A DNA stretch of 64,000 nt from positions 124,001 through 188,000 of the forward strand of contig CP015605.1 in assembly GCA_002284895.1 (NCBI GenBank). The letters run 5' to 3'. The notes below the pieces were generated by a model. It was not told where the DNA came from. It searched no databases and was given only the letters and a program-made list of their open reading frames with translations. The DNA is from Actinobacteria bacterium IMCC19121 (GTDB lineage Bacteria > Actinomycetota > Actinomycetes > Nanopelagicales > Nanopelagicaceae). The translations under genes were made by a program, and so were the position numbers. Position 1 is the stretch's first letter; each line of letters opens with the position of its first letter. Shown here in pieces: positions 36,351 through 45,857 of the stretch.

Positions 36351-37427
36351 ATGGAGATGAAGTCACAACGAGATATTCACCGAGTCAGCCCTGCGTGCGC
36401 AATCCCTGATTTAGCGGGAGAAATCACAGCAGCCCTGGCTGGTACTGGCCCAGCCCTAGGTCTTGGAGAAGTTAGATCAACTGGCGCTCCGTCACATATC
36501 GCATTAGTTATTGGCACCAGTGGCACTACTGGAATGAGTAAAGAGGTAGCTTTCACAGCTTCTGCACTACTTGCATCTGCTCGCGCATCAAATAAATTTT
36601 TAGAAGCAAAGCCTGGGCAGCAATGGTCACTATTTTTACCTCTGACGCATATAGCTGCCGTCAATGTGATTATTCGGTCAATGGAACTTGGAACCCTTCC
36701 TATTGATTTACGTGAGCATCAAGGTGAATATCCAAAAGTGGATTTTACGTCAATTGTTCCTACACAGTTATTTAGAGCTCTCAATAGTGATGAACGTTTA
36801 CTGCGCCATTTACAAAAAGCACAAGCGGTATTGGTAGGAGGCGCAGCATTATCGCAAGTCCTTCGACAACAAGCTCTAACTGCTGGAATTAATGTTGTTG
36901 AAACTTATGGAATGACCGAAACTTCTGGCGGCTGCATCTATAACGGTCAAGCAATTGAGGGTGTTGAATATTGCCTCAATGAAAAATCCTTAGTCCAAAT
37001 CCGAGGTTCAGTAATGTCAGAAACATATCTGAATGCGCCGGAGCTCTATGTTCTTAACGATGGATGGTTTGTTACAAATGATCTTGGTGAAGTCATAGAT
37101 GGCAAGCTTTATATCTTGGGAAGAGCTGATGATGTAATCATCTCGGGCGGTGAAAATGTCTCACTCACTGCCATAGAAGCAACACTTTCAATTCGTTATC
37201 CAGAGATTGAATTTGCTGCCTTTGCAGTCAATGACATTCAATGGGGACATGCTTTACACCTAGCTGTCGTTGGTGAAATCGGTGAGAGTGAAATTGCGCA
37301 TTATTTAGAGGCAGCCCTTGGAGCGGCTTCAAAACCAAAAGGAATTCATCACCTAGAGCAGTTACCCTTGCTCGGTATCGGCAAAGTCGATCGCATAGCC
37401 CTTGCGAAAATGGTGGGACATGAATAA
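36351..37427 (+). CDS. menE: o-Succinylbenzoate-CoA ligase (short form)
   Basis: The 358-aa adenylate-forming enzyme has the phosphate loop GTSGTTGMSKEV near residue 55, the adenine-site block VVETYGMTETSGG, the hinge GRADDVIISGGENV and a C-terminal catalytic Lys in GIGKVDR. It is about 100 residues shorter than most acyl-CoA ligases because the N-terminal part before the phosphate loop is reduced. Short actinobacterial MenE proteins are known. It overlaps menA by 8 nt. Confidence 0.92.
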   Translation: MEMKSQRDIHRVSPACAIPDLAGEITAALAGTGPALGLGEVRSTGAPSHIALVIGTSGTTGMSKEVAFTASALLASARASNKFLEAKPGQQWSLFLPLTHIAAVNVIIRSMELGTLPIDLREHQGEYPKVDFTSIVPTQLFRALNSDERLLRHLQKAQAVLVGGAALSQVLRQQALTAGINVVETYGMTETSGGCIYNGQAIEGVEYCLNEKSLVQIRGSVMSETYLNAPELYVLNDGWFVTNDLGEVIDGKLYILGRADDVIISGGENVSLTAIEATLSIRYPEIEFAAFAVNDIQWGHALHLAVVGEIGESEIAHYLEAALGAASKPKGIHHLEQLPLLGIGKVDRIALAKMVGHE

Positions 37428-38268
37428 ATGGATTCTCGGTGCGCGCCCGCGCACACTGCCTGCAGCTATTGCACCTGTGGTTGTTGCAACTGCATTAGCG
37501 GGTAGTGATTGGAACTGGTTTCGAGCAGCCCTTGCGCTAAAGGTGGGAGTTTGGCTTCAGATCGGCGTTAACTATGCCAACGATTATTCAGATGGCGTTA
37601 AGGGAAGCGATGACAATCGCATTGGGCCAACACGATTAGTTGCAAGTGGTTTGGCAACAGCTGCGCAAGTAAAGCGCGCTGCATTCATCTCTTTTGGTAT
37701 TGCCTCAATAGCCGGAATCTGGCTCTCTCTCCTGAGTTCACCATGGTTAATAGTTGTGGGTGTTGCAGCTATTGCTGCAGCTTGGGGTTACACCGGTGGA
37801 AAAAATCCATATGGCTATAGTGGTTTGGGTGAAGTTTCAGTATTTATTTTCTTCGGCTTAACTGCAACAGTTGGAACCTACTTTGCACAAACCAGTCAGA
37901 TCACTGCCTTAAGTGTTTTATGTGCGGTGCCCATGGGTTCTCTGGCTTGTGCAATCTTGGCAGTTAATAACATCCGCGATCGTGCGCAAGATGAATTAGT
38001 TGGTAAGCGAACTCTGGCAGTCAGAGTGGGCGATTCCAAAGCGCGTAAAGGATTTGTGGCTTTACTTGCTATCGCGCACATAAGTGCACTTGCAACTTTG
38101 GTTCCAGGCTCATTGCTGACACTGGCAGTGCTTCCATTAACAATCTCTATCTCGCGTGCAGTGATGTCAGGTGCAAGTGGACCTAGCCTTATTCCGCTGC
38201 TGGGCAAGACCGGCAAACTTCAAATGTTTTTTGGGGCTCTCTTTGCACTAGCTCTAGCGATACAATAA
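37420..38268 (+). CDS. menA: 1,4-Dihydroxy-2-naphthoate polyprenyltransferase
   Basis: The 282-aa membrane prenyltransferase attaches the isoprenoid tail. The two Asp-rich motifs are NYANDYSDGVKGSDD and NNIRDRAQDELVGKRTLAVR; about eight hydrophobic helices follow the family pattern. The ATG at 37420 lies inside the last codons of menE; an in-frame start 18 nt upstream is less likely. Its isoprenoid substrate is probably made by the polyprenyl synthase at 14312-15301. Confidence 0.95.
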   Translation: MNKWILGARPRTLPAAIAPVVVATALAGSDWNWFRAALALKVGVWLQIGVNYANDYSDGVKGSDDNRIGPTRLVASGLATAAQVKRAAFISFGIASIAGIWLSLLSSPWLIVVGVAAIAAAWGYTGGKNPYGYSGLGEVSVFIFFGLTATVGTYFAQTSQITALSVLCAVPMGSLACAILAVNNIRDRAQDELVGKRTLAVRVGDSKARKGFVALLAIAHISALATLVPGSLLTLAVLPLTISISRAVMSGASGPSLIPLLGKTGKLQMFFGALFALALAIQ

Positions 38269-38272
38269 TTCC

Positions 38273-38536
38273 ATGGCCAGGCTCATTGTTGTATTTCTAG
38301 TCTTTGGAATCACTATCTATGCCCTCATTGATTGTGCCCGTAAAGATGAGTCAGAGGTAAAGACTTTGCCAAAATGGGGATGGCTATTAGTAATTATTCT
38401 CATTGGTCCACAAGCACTAGCTATTGGCCCGATTGCTTATTTAATTGCTGGAAGAAATCGTAAGAGTGGTGGGCGCAAACCTAAGCGTCGCATCTTGCCA
38501 CCAGATGATGATCCTGATTTCTTAGGCAAGCTCTAA
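38273..38536 (+). CDS. Small membrane protein with PLDc_N-like segment
   Basis: The 87-aa protein has two predicted helices (IVVFLVFGITIYALIDCA and WGWLLVIILIGPQALAIGPI), joined by a short KDESEVKTLPK loop and followed by a basic then acidic tail (KPKRRILPPDDDPDFLGKL). This matches the PLDc_N two-helix domain found alone in many actinobacteria; its function is unknown. It starts 4 nt after menA and is probably cotranscribed. The gene ends 3 nt from the convergent ccsB. Confidence 0.8.
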   Translation: MARLIVVFLVFGITIYALIDCARKDESEVKTLPKWGWLLVIILIGPQALAIGPIAYLIAGRNRKSGGRKPKRRILPPDDDPDFLGKL

Positions 38537-38539
38537 CCT

Positions 38540-39433
38540 CTATAAACCTGAGTAGGTGTGCTTTCCTGTGCCCCAGATATTTACGTATACATAGTTAAAT
38601 AGAAAAGTTGAACCTGCAAACAAGCACAACCATGCAGCTTTGCGTCCTCGCCAGCCAACAGTTACGCGTGCATGTAGGTATGCCGCATATGCCACCCACG
38701 TAATAAAGGCCCACGTCTCTTTTGGATCCCAGCCCCAATAACGACCCCATGCACTTTCGGCCCAAATTGCACCTGCAATAACTGCAAAGGTCCATAGTGG
38801 GAAGACAAATGCAACTAAACGATAAGAAAGTTGATCTAAGTCTTCAAGTGATGGCAAGCGCTTTGCCCAAGCAGTTCTTTCCCCGCGAGACTCCATTGCA
38901 TCTAAATAAAGATAAGCAGCAGCTATCGCGTTTGCAAGTAAGAAGACACCGCCAGAGATAATCGCGGCAGAGACGTGAATGACTAACCATGTTGATTTAA
39001 GTGCAGGAACAAGAGGTGCACTAGGACGATAGAGAACTGCAATAGCAGTTCCAAGGGTTAGTAATACGGCAATTGAAACTAATAATCCCAGCCAACGCAG
39101 ATCATATTTACGGAGCGCGGCTAGGTATGCACCAGAAAATGCCATTGCACCAGTAATTGAAAACTCATACATATTGCCCCATGGCACTCGACCAGCAGAA
39201 ACACCACGAGCAACAACACCAGCAAACAACAAAACAAATCCTAAAATCATCATTGCGGTTGCAATACGAGCAACTTTTTCTGTGCGCTTGTAATCAATGT
39301 TTTTCTTTGAATCTTCAGTCGTTACTCGAACTGCCCATGCTGTTTCAATTGCATGTGCAAAAAATGAGAGGGTGTAAACAGCCATTGATGAATACACAAG
39401 GTAGTTAGAGAGATAAGCCCATGTGCGTGACAT
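38540..39433 (-). CDS. ccsB: Cytochrome c biogenesis protein CcsB/ResC
   Basis: The 297-aa membrane protein of the CcmC/CcsA family has the Trp-rich heme-handling motif in WGRYWGWDPKETWAFITW and His residues at helix ends (VIHVSAAI, YAAYLHARV). With ResB it forms the system II heme lyase that delivers and attaches heme to apocytochromes c outside the membrane. It directly abuts resB. It is the last gene of a five-gene operon starting at the histidine phosphatase gene. Confidence 0.95.
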   Translation of the reverse strand: MSRTWAYLSNYLVYSSMAVYTLSFFAHAIETAWAVRVTTEDSKKNIDYKRTEKVARIATAMMILGFVLLFAGVVARGVSAGRVPWGNMYEFSITGAMAFSGAYLAALRKYDLRWLGLLVSIAVLLTLGTAIAVLYRPSAPLVPALKSTWLVIHVSAAIISGGVFLLANAIAAAYLYLDAMESRGERTAWAKRLPSLEDLDQLSYRLVAFVFPLWTFAVIAGAIWAESAWGRYWGWDPKETWAFITWVAYAAYLHARVTVGWRGRKAAWLCLFAGSTFLFNYVYVNIWGTGKHTYSGL

Positions 39434-40903
39434 CTATTTCTCTCCCTTTAACATCGCTACAAACTCTGCCATTTCACTCTCTAAACCTGGTGCTGCATTT
39501 TTAGCTAAACCTGCAACTTCTACACTCTTACCAACACGAATCCAGATTCGGCGGCGTCTTGTAAACAGTGATGCAAGCAAGCCAAGGATGGCAACAATAC
39601 CGCCGAGGAGGGCATAGTTCTTCCCAGGATCATTAACTATCTCAAGGTTGACCCACTGCAGATATCCCTCAAAGGTTATTGATCCTTGTGGATATATAAA
39701 TGTCTCACCTGGCTTTAATGATTTAAGGCCCACTTGATTCATCTTTGATGTGTCAATGCGATAAACAGATTGTGGAACTCCACTATCGAGACCTAAATCA
39801 CCCACCCATGCAGCTAACAAAAGTCGTGGATCTAGAGCTTCAGGAAAAACACTCACAGCACCATCTGCGCCACTGCGCGAATACGTTGGCACGAATGAGC
39901 CCACGAAACCGATTTGTGGATCTGCATCTGGGACTTTAATGGCACCAATGGATCGTAAGTTTGCATCCTGAGGCAAGAAAGGTACTGGTCCTTGCATCGC
40001 AACATTGCCTTTTGAATCTCTTACAGTTACAACAGGTGAATAACCATTTGCTTGTAAGTAAATACTTGTGTTGCCTAATTTCAAAGGTGAATTTACTTTA
40101 ATTGTGCGCTTCTCTGTTTTAGTTAAATCATCCTTGGCAAAAGAAACTTCGAGTGTGTAGTCCTCAGGAGCGCTAGTAAGGACGTTGTATTTGGCAGTGA
40201 ACTTATCGACTGTTAGTGCAAAATCAGAAAGATTGCTTTCGCTAAAGAGTTTGCCGTAGTTCAAAGAGTCATAACTAGTTGTGGTGTTGACAAAGCGCTC
40301 ACCCACGTTCACGATTGCCATTCCTCGCATGCCAAACAAAGAACTAAATGAAATTCCTAGCAAAATTAAAATGAGAGCCAAGTGGAAAAAGAGATTTCCA
40401 GTCTCTCGTGTGAAACCTTTTTCAGCCGATATAGAGCCATCTCTTTCTAAAACTCTAAATCGCTTAGATTTAAACCATGCGCGCGCTTTGTCTAACTCAT
40501 CACCTTGTGCTGTCCATGAGGAGTGATGCTCCATGCGATCAAGGTTCTTTGGTGTGGCAGGAGGTAGCGCACGTGCAGCATGAAAGTGTTCGATTGTTCT
40601 AGGTAGTACACAGCCAATAAGTGAAATAAAGAGCAAGATGTAGATGGCGCTAAACCATGGAGATCCATAAACATCAAAGAGTGAGAATCGATCCATCCAC
40701 TTAGAGAGCTCTGGTGAATTCTTGAAGTACTCACCGACTTTAATGGGGTTCTGTGTTCGCTGAGGAACGAGTGAACCTGGTATTGCTGCGATGCCAAGTA
40801 ATAACAAGAGAATGAGCGCTGTGCGCATGCTTGTTAATTGGCGCCAGCCGTAGCGCAATAAGCCAACGCTGCCTAACTCAGGGACTTCTATCTCTTGGCT
40901 CAT
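39434..40903 (-). CDS. resB: Cytochrome c biogenesis protein ResB
   Basis: The 489-aa protein has three N-terminal helices (SMRTALILLLLLGIAAIPGS, then IYILLFISLIGCVLPRT, then LALILILLGISFSSLFG), a long extracytoplasmic domain and a final helix near residue 440 (ALLGGIVAILGLLASLF) followed by a basic stretch. This is the standard ResB/Ccs1 topology. It abuts both ccdA and ccsB. Confidence 0.94.
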   Translation of the reverse strand: MSQEIEVPELGSVGLLRYGWRQLTSMRTALILLLLLGIAAIPGSLVPQRTQNPIKVGEYFKNSPELSKWMDRFSLFDVYGSPWFSAIYILLFISLIGCVLPRTIEHFHAARALPPATPKNLDRMEHHSSWTAQGDELDKARAWFKSKRFRVLERDGSISAEKGFTRETGNLFFHLALILILLGISFSSLFGMRGMAIVNVGERFVNTTTSYDSLNYGKLFSESNLSDFALTVDKFTAKYNVLTSAPEDYTLEVSFAKDDLTKTEKRTIKVNSPLKLGNTSIYLQANGYSPVVTVRDSKGNVAMQGPVPFLPQDANLRSIGAIKVPDADPQIGFVGSFVPTYSRSGADGAVSVFPEALDPRLLLAAWVGDLGLDSGVPQSVYRIDTSKMNQVGLKSLKPGETFIYPQGSITFEGYLQWVNLEIVNDPGKNYALLGGIVAILGLLASLFTRRRRIWIRVGKSVEVAGLAKNAAPGLESEMAEFVAMLKGEK

Positions 40904-41629
40904 TTAAACCACCGGAATGAAATCTGAAATGAGAGCGCGCATTGAGTTCATTAACTGGCCCCACAAGCCCGTGACTTCTAGCAAACCAATCACGATGAGA
41001 AACACTCCACCAACTTTAGAGATTACATCTCCGCGCTTAACTAAATACTTACGCAATTTCTCTGAGCGATCTAAGAAGACGCCTGAAGCGATGAAAGGTA
41101 AACCTAATCCGAAGCAATAACCCAAAGACAATAACCCACCACGAAACGCACTTGATTCTTGGAAAGCTAAAGTTTGAACGGCAGCAAGTGCAGGACCAAT
41201 GCAAGGTGTCCAACCCACGCCAAATAGAAATCCCAATATGGGTGCACCTACTAAACCACCCGTTGTCTTTATCGTTGGACGAAATGTTGGAGCAAATGGA
41301 AATTTGCCCAGAAATACAAAACCAAGAAATATCGTCAATACACCTAAGACTTTAGAGACTACATCTTCATGTGCGACTAATTGATTACCAAGTCCACCAA
41401 AAATTGCACCGTATGAAACGAAAACAGTACTAAAACCTAGGACGAACAAAATAGAACCGAGAAATACCTTGCCACGATTGAGCGAAAAGCCTGCGGCAAA
41501 GGACAAGTAACCCGGCACAAGAGGCAATACACAAGGAGAAAGAAAGGAAATTATGCCGGCAACAAATGCCACTGGTAGCGCAGTGATAAGAAAGCCACTC
41601 ATGATTTGTTCTACAAAGAAATCTTTCAT
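40904..41629 (-). CDS. ccdA: Thiol-disulfide transporter CcdA
   Basis: The 241-aa six-helix membrane protein of the DsbD-beta/CcdA family has the two functional Cys motifs SFLSPCVLPLVPGYLS and GWTPCIGPALAA. It passes reducing equivalents across the membrane to keep apocytochrome thiols reduced, via the neighbouring ResA. The ATG at 41629 overlaps the resA stop as ATGA, favouring it over the internal Met at 41602. Confidence 0.95.
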   Translation of the reverse strand: MKDFFVEQIMSGFLITALPVAFVAGIISFLSPCVLPLVPGYLSFAAGFSLNRGKVFLGSILFVLGFSTVFVSYGAIFGGLGNQLVAHEDVVSKVLGVLTIFLGFVFLGKFPFAPTFRPTIKTTGGLVGAPILGFLFGVGWTPCIGPALAAVQTLAFQESSAFRGGLLSLGYCFGLGLPFIASGVFLDRSEKLRKYLVKRGDVISKVGGVFLIVIGLLEVTGLWGQLMNSMRALISDFIPVV

Positions 41630-42171
41630 TCTGTGCTCACCCGCTCAATTAAATCTGAAAGTGAGGCAACTGTGACGGCGCCAGATATGCGAGCAGCAAC
41701 TCTGCCAGCCTTATCAATGAGAACTGTTGATGGGATGGCATTTGCTGGAAGTGATCCTTTGAAGCCTATTAATAGTGAATCATCAATAAGGGTTGGGTAT
41801 GGAAGTGAGAAACGTCTTTGGAATGCTTCTGCAGTTGCTGGGTTATCACGAGTCAAAATTCCTATAAATGCAACATCACTATATTTATTTGCAAGGGCCA
41901 CAAGAGTTGGGGCTTCTGCTCTACATGGAGAACACCATGAAGCCCACACGTTTACCACCGCGACCTTACCAACTGAATACGTGTAGTTAGTTCCAGACAA
42001 AGTCATTCCAGACAAAGCTGGTGCTTCAACTCTTTTCTCAGGATTAATAAAAGTTACAGAACCATTTCCAGAAACAAAAGATTCTTGGGAAGTAGAAGTT
42101 CCACCACCTCCACAAGAAGTGAGTAAAACAGAAATAGCCATAAGTGCTACGGCCTTAATTCCTAATTTCAT
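41626..42171 (-). CDS. resA: ResA/TlpA-type thioredoxin lipoprotein
   Basis: The 181-aa protein starts with a lipoprotein signal (MKLGIKAVALMAISVLLTSC, lipobox LTSC, Cys20), then a Gly/Ser linker and a thioredoxin fold with the active site WASWCSPCRAEAP and a cis-Pro at NAIPSTVLID. It should reduce apocytochrome c CxxCH sites on the outer face, recharged by CcdA encoded next to it. Its ATG shares a base with the preceding stop (TAATG). Confidence 0.92.
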   Translation of the reverse strand: MKLGIKAVALMAISVLLTSCGGGGTSTSQESFVSGNGSVTFINPEKRVEAPALSGMTLSGTNYTYSVGKVAVVNVWASWCSPCRAEAPTLVALANKYSDVAFIGILTRDNPATAEAFQRRFSLPYPTLIDDSLLIGFKGSLPANAIPSTVLIDKAGRVAARISGAVTVASLSDLIERVSTE

Positions 42172-42794
42172 TAATTCTTCTTTGGCAATAAATGACGTGC
42201 TGGTTCAGAGTAAGTAAGACCTGAAATAAAACCTTCATCATCAAAATGAACGCTAGTAACTGATGCTAATGAACACTCACGACGGCGTGGGTCATGGAGC
42301 AATCTGCGATTCTCAATTGCACTTCTTAGTATCCAAATAGGTAATTGGTGTGAAACAACGATTGCATCTTTGCCATGAGCCGCATCTCGCGCAGCAAATA
42401 TTGCCGCCAACATTCGATTGATTTGTTGATCGTATGGTTCACCCCATGATGGTTTCCATGGATTCCACAAGTGACGCCATGAAGATGGATGCTTCAAAAC
42501 GCCATCTCCCACCCCAAAAGGTTTTCCTTCAAAAACATTTGCAGCTTCGATTAAGCGCTCATCGGTTGTAATTGCAATCTTATGTGCAGCAGCAATTGGA
42601 GCTGCGGTTTCTTGTGCTCGCTGAAGTGGAGAGACATGCAGAGCGCCTAGATCAATGGTTCGAGACCACTCACCCAATGTTTGTGCCATTTCCTGACCAC
42701 GGGCAGAAAGTCCCCAACCGGGTTGGCGGCCATAGAGAATCTTGTTGGGATTTTCTACTTCACCGTGGCGGACGACATGGACTGTTGAACTCAT
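42171..42794 (-). CDS. Histidine phosphatase (phosphoglycerate mutase-like) family protein
   Basis: The 207-aa protein has the catalytic VVRHGEVENP near its start, LHVSPLQRAQETA, and the second catalytic His in AIVVSHQLPIW. A broad-specificity phosphatase or mutase of the cofactor-dependent family is likely; the substrate is unknown. I start it at the ATG at 42794, because TATGCT lies exactly 6 nt upstream. It heads the cytochrome c maturation operon, a placement seen in actinobacteria. Confidence 0.88.
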   Translation of the reverse strand: MSSTVHVVRHGEVENPNKILYGRQPGWGLSARGQEMAQTLGEWSRTIDLGALHVSPLQRAQETAAPIAAAHKIAITTDERLIEAANVFEGKPFGVGDGVLKHPSSWRHLWNPWKPSWGEPYDQQINRMLAAIFAARDAAHGKDAIVVSHQLPIWILRSAIENRRLLHDPRRRECSLASVTSVHFDDEGFISGLTYSEPARHLLPKKN

Positions 42795-42806
42795 TGGTAA
42801 AGCATA
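42795..42806 (-). promoter_or_regulatory. -10 box of a leaderless start (histidine phosphatase/resA operon)
   Basis: On the minus strand TATGCT (42806-42801) is followed by 6 nt and then the ATG at 42794. There is no Shine-Dalgarno sequence, and the transcript would start at or beside the A of ATG. I see no clear -35. Confidence 0.5.
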
Positions 42807-42832
42807 AAGCGTCCCAATTGATGCAAGTTCGT

Positions 42833-42844
42833 TAAGGTAGTGAC
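42833..42844 (+). promoter_or_regulatory. -10 box of a leaderless start (HAD-IB gene)
   Basis: TAAGGT (42833-42838) is followed by 6 nt and the ATG at 42845, without a ribosome-binding site. It is back-to-back with the leftward promoter at 42795-42806 in the 50-nt divergent gap. Confidence 0.5.
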
Positions 42845-43612
42845 ATGGCACTCACGGCGAAGCGAGCAGCCTTTTTTGATGTAGATAACACCCTGATTCG
42901 TGGCTCAACCCTCTACTTCCTGGGTAAGGGCATGTATCAGCGTGGTTATTTCACAAAGAAGGATATTTCGCGCTTCGTTTTGGCCAACCTTAGATTTCGA
43001 CTCACAGGTAAAGAGAACAGAGAAGAGATTCAACGCTTTCAAGATGCTGCCACAGATTTTATTGGTGGCCACAGCGTTGATGACATATTAAAGATCGCAC
43101 AAGAGATTTATGATCAATATGTCTCACCTGCTCTATGGCAAGGAACAATTGATATTGCTCAAAAACATTTAGCGGCCGGTGAAGAAGTTTGGTTGGTCAC
43201 TGCAGCACCTGAAGATATGGCAGTGCTCATGGCAAAGAGATTAGGTTTTACTGGAGCACTTGGCAGTAAAGCTGAAACTAAAGATGGTAAATACACCGGT
43301 GCAATGCTGGGTCTTCTCTTGCATGGAAAAGAAAAGGCTGTTGCAGTTCGTGAACTTGCACAGAACAAGAATTTAGATCTAAGCCAGTGTTATTCATATT
43401 CAGATAGCCATAATGACTTTCCATTACTGCAATGCGTCGGACATCCATCAGCAATTAATCCGGATGCAATCTTGTCGCTGCGCGCAATGGCTGAAGGTTG
43501 GCCAATCCATGATTTCCGCCGTGCTCGTTTTTTAGGCAAGATCGTCTCTCCTGTAGTTGTGCGACTTGCAGCCCTTGGAACATGGTTGACCCCGCGCAGA
43601 AAGCGACGTTGA
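42845..43612 (+). CDS. HAD-IB family hydrolase (SerB-like phosphatase)
   Basis: The 255-aa protein has the HAD motifs in order: I, FFDVDNTLIRGS (nucleophile Asp and acid Asp); II, WLVTAAP; a Lys region near KAETKDGKYTG; and IV, YSYSDSHNDFPLL. The helical cap between motifs I and II (FTKKDISRFVLANLRF onward) marks subfamily IB, which includes phosphoserine and lipid-phosphate phosphatases. The C-terminal RRARFLGKIVSPVVVRLAAL is basic and amphipathic and may touch the membrane. Its start is leaderless. Confidence 0.9.
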   Translation: MALTAKRAAFFDVDNTLIRGSTLYFLGKGMYQRGYFTKKDISRFVLANLRFRLTGKENREEIQRFQDAATDFIGGHSVDDILKIAQEIYDQYVSPALWQGTIDIAQKHLAAGEEVWLVTAAPEDMAVLMAKRLGFTGALGSKAETKDGKYTGAMLGLLLHGKEKAVAVRELAQNKNLDLSQCYSYSDSHNDFPLLQCVGHPSAINPDAILSLRAMAEGWPIHDFRRARFLGKIVSPVVVRLAALGTWLTPRRKRR

Positions 43613-43652
43613 TTAACCCCTAAACGCTAAATGCCAGTAATGTAGGCAAGTT

Positions 43653-45848
43653 ATGGAAATGCGCTCCTTCTCCGACTACCTACGTAGTGTCGATGATGCT
43701 GCCTTCCTCACATTATTTTCTGCTCGCCCAGATTTAGTAACGCCTGTACCGCCAGACATCGCATCTCTTGCCGTTCGTGCATGCTCTGCGCCTAGTTTGG
43801 CTCGTGCAATTGATTCTCTCAATCAGTGGCAGTTCCAGGTATTAGAAGCTGCAGCTGCGCTTAATGAGCCATTTTCATTAAAAAGTATTGTTGCGATAAC
43901 AGATAAAGCTGCATCCTGCGCGTTAGATCACTTGATTTCTATTGGTCTGATCTACCCATCCGATGATGGAATGCGCCTTCCTTCACAACTTCGCGATGTT
44001 ATTGGTAATGAGCCTGCAGGTCTTGGTCCTGCATCAGTTGCAAAAATTAAAGTATCTGAAGTTGAAAAAGCTCCACCAGAGGCAAAGAAAGTCTTAGAAA
44101 GATTAATTTGGGGACCTCCGCGCGGAAGTGTTGGAGATATTAAGAATCCTGGTCCAGGAGTTGCGTGGTTGCTAGAACAAAAATTCCTTGTGCCACTAGA
44201 TCAGCGAACAGTTATTTTGCCTCGCGAAGTAGCAATCCATCTTCGTGGTGGCAAAGTGCATAAAGAAAACTTTATTGTTCAGCCAAAGTTAGCTGGGGCC
44301 AAGCGCAATGAACAACAGGTCAATCTTGCAGCCATTGCAAACATCTCCACCGTTTTGCGTTGGGTAGAAGAGCTACTTAACTTTTGGGCAGATGAGCCTT
44401 CCGATGCATTGCGTGCAGGTGGTTTAGGAGTTCGCGATTTAAAAATTCTTTCTAATCACCTAGGTGTGGATGAATCCTGCACAGCTTTCATTACCGAGAT
44501 TGCTTATCTTGCTTCACTTATTAGTTTTGATGCTCAAGATCGAATAATGCCAAGTAATAAATTTGATATCTGGTTGATGCAAACCCCGGCAGATCGTTGG
44601 CAAGTTCTTGCATCCCAATGGCTCATTACTTCTCGAGTCAGCGGATTAGTTGGCCGAGCTGAATCTAAAAACGTTGCAGCACTAGGACCAGAGCTAGACC
44701 GTGTGAATGCATCCAAAGTACGCGCTTTAACTCTGGCCATCCTCAATGAGAATCAAGGAATTGCACCAGAGCTTGCATCCTTTAATGAAGTGATTGCTTG
44801 GCGTGCTCCTGTGCGCCGCAACTCATCCCTGCAAGAAGAGTTAGCTAGTTGGACTCTGCGGGAGGCTGAATGGCTTGGAATCACAGGACAAGGCGCAATC
44901 TCTAAATACGGCGTTGAGTTTTTGGGCGGTGAAGAGTTAGCAATCATTAATGAAGACCTACCTAAAACCGTTGACCATATTTTGATTCAAAGCGATAACA
45001 CCGCAATTGCGCCGGGCCCACTTGAACATGAAATTTCACAGCAACTTGCCATGATGGCCGATATTGAAAGCCGTGGCGGTGCAACGGTTTATCGCTTTAG
45101 CGAAGCAACGATTCGCCGTGCACTTGATCATGGCAAAACTGGAGATGAGATTAAGGTCTTCTTAACTAAAACCTCAAAGACTCCTATGCCACAACCGTTG
45201 GAATATCTCATTGCTGATGTTTCTAAGAAACATGGCAAGTTACGTGTTGGAAATACTTCGGCCTTCATTCGCTGCGAAGATACTGCTCTTATTTCTCAGA
45301 TTATGAATGATAAGAGATTAGAGATTCTTGAACTGCGCCGCATTGCACCTGAAGTTGTCATCTGTGATCATGATGCAACAGACACGATGCGTATTTTGCG
45401 TGAAGCTGGTTATTTACCTGCAGGTGAATCAGCAACTGGAATTATGCTCACTGGTCCGCGATCAAATCGTGCAGTGACTAAACCTCGACCTCCTCGAGTG
45501 ATTGGTGAAATTGAAATACCAACCGAAGAGAATTTAAATGCTGCAATTAGAGCAATTCGTACCGGTGAAAAATCAACTCACAAGCAAACTCATTTGCGAC
45601 AAGCTGCCAATGAGGCTTTGGGTGCGCTACCTCGCACCACAGCAAATGAAACTATGGATTTAGTAAATAGATACATCCTGGAGGAAAAATCTCTTTCCAT
45701 TGGATATGCCGATAACAATGGGGCGGTAACACACCGCATCATTGATCCAATACGTGTAAGCGCAGGTGCCTTAATCGCTCGCGATCACGCAACCGGTGAA
45801 GTCCAATCCTTCAGAATCCCTCGCATCACCGGCGTTGCGCCACTATAG
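43653..45848 (+). CDS. Helicase-associated protein, probable partner of bacterial XPB
   Basis: The 731-aa protein lacks helicase motifs. Its N-terminal ~300 residues look like tandem winged helices (QWQFQVLEAAAAL, then LISIGLIYPSDDGMRLP). At about 441-535 it has a Helicase_C_3/XPB-N-terminal-like domain (DHILIQSDNTAIAPG, YRFSEATIRRALDHG, YLIADVSKKHGKLRVG) that matches the XPB N-terminus encoded at 46912. The last ~60 residues (SIGYADNNGAVTHRIIDPIR to SFRIPRITG) resemble a WYL domain. Actinobacteria such as mycobacteria carry such a gene next to XPB. A role in DNA repair is likely but inferred. Confidence 0.82.
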   Translation: MEMRSFSDYLRSVDDAAFLTLFSARPDLVTPVPPDIASLAVRACSAPSLARAIDSLNQWQFQVLEAAAALNEPFSLKSIVAITDKAASCALDHLISIGLIYPSDDGMRLPSQLRDVIGNEPAGLGPASVAKIKVSEVEKAPPEAKKVLERLIWGPPRGSVGDIKNPGPGVAWLLEQKFLVPLDQRTVILPREVAIHLRGGKVHKENFIVQPKLAGAKRNEQQVNLAAIANISTVLRWVEELLNFWADEPSDALRAGGLGVRDLKILSNHLGVDESCTAFITEIAYLASLISFDAQDRIMPSNKFDIWLMQTPADRWQVLASQWLITSRVSGLVGRAESKNVAALGPELDRVNASKVRALTLAILNENQGIAPELASFNEVIAWRAPVRRNSSLQEELASWTLREAEWLGITGQGAISKYGVEFLGGEELAIINEDLPKTVDHILIQSDNTAIAPGPLEHEISQQLAMMADIESRGGATVYRFSEATIRRALDHGKTGDEIKVFLTKTSKTPMPQPLEYLIADVSKKHGKLRVGNTSAFIRCEDTALISQIMNDKRLEILELRRIAPEVVICDHDATDTMRILREAGYLPAGESATGIMLTGPRSNRAVTKPRPPRVIGEIEIPTEENLNAAIRAIRTGEKSTHKQTHLRQAANEALGALPRTTANETMDLVNRYILEEKSLSIGYADNNGAVTHRIIDPIRVSAGALIARDHATGEVQSFRIPRITGVAPL

Positions 45849-45857
45849 GATTAACCC
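45846..45857 (+). promoter_or_regulatory. -10 box of a leaderless start (M20 peptidase gene)
   Basis: TAGGAT (45846-45851) overlaps the stop of the upstream gene and is followed by 6 nt to the ATG at 45858. No Shine-Dalgarno sequence is present. I cannot tell a promoter here from read-through from the preceding gene. Confidence 0.4.
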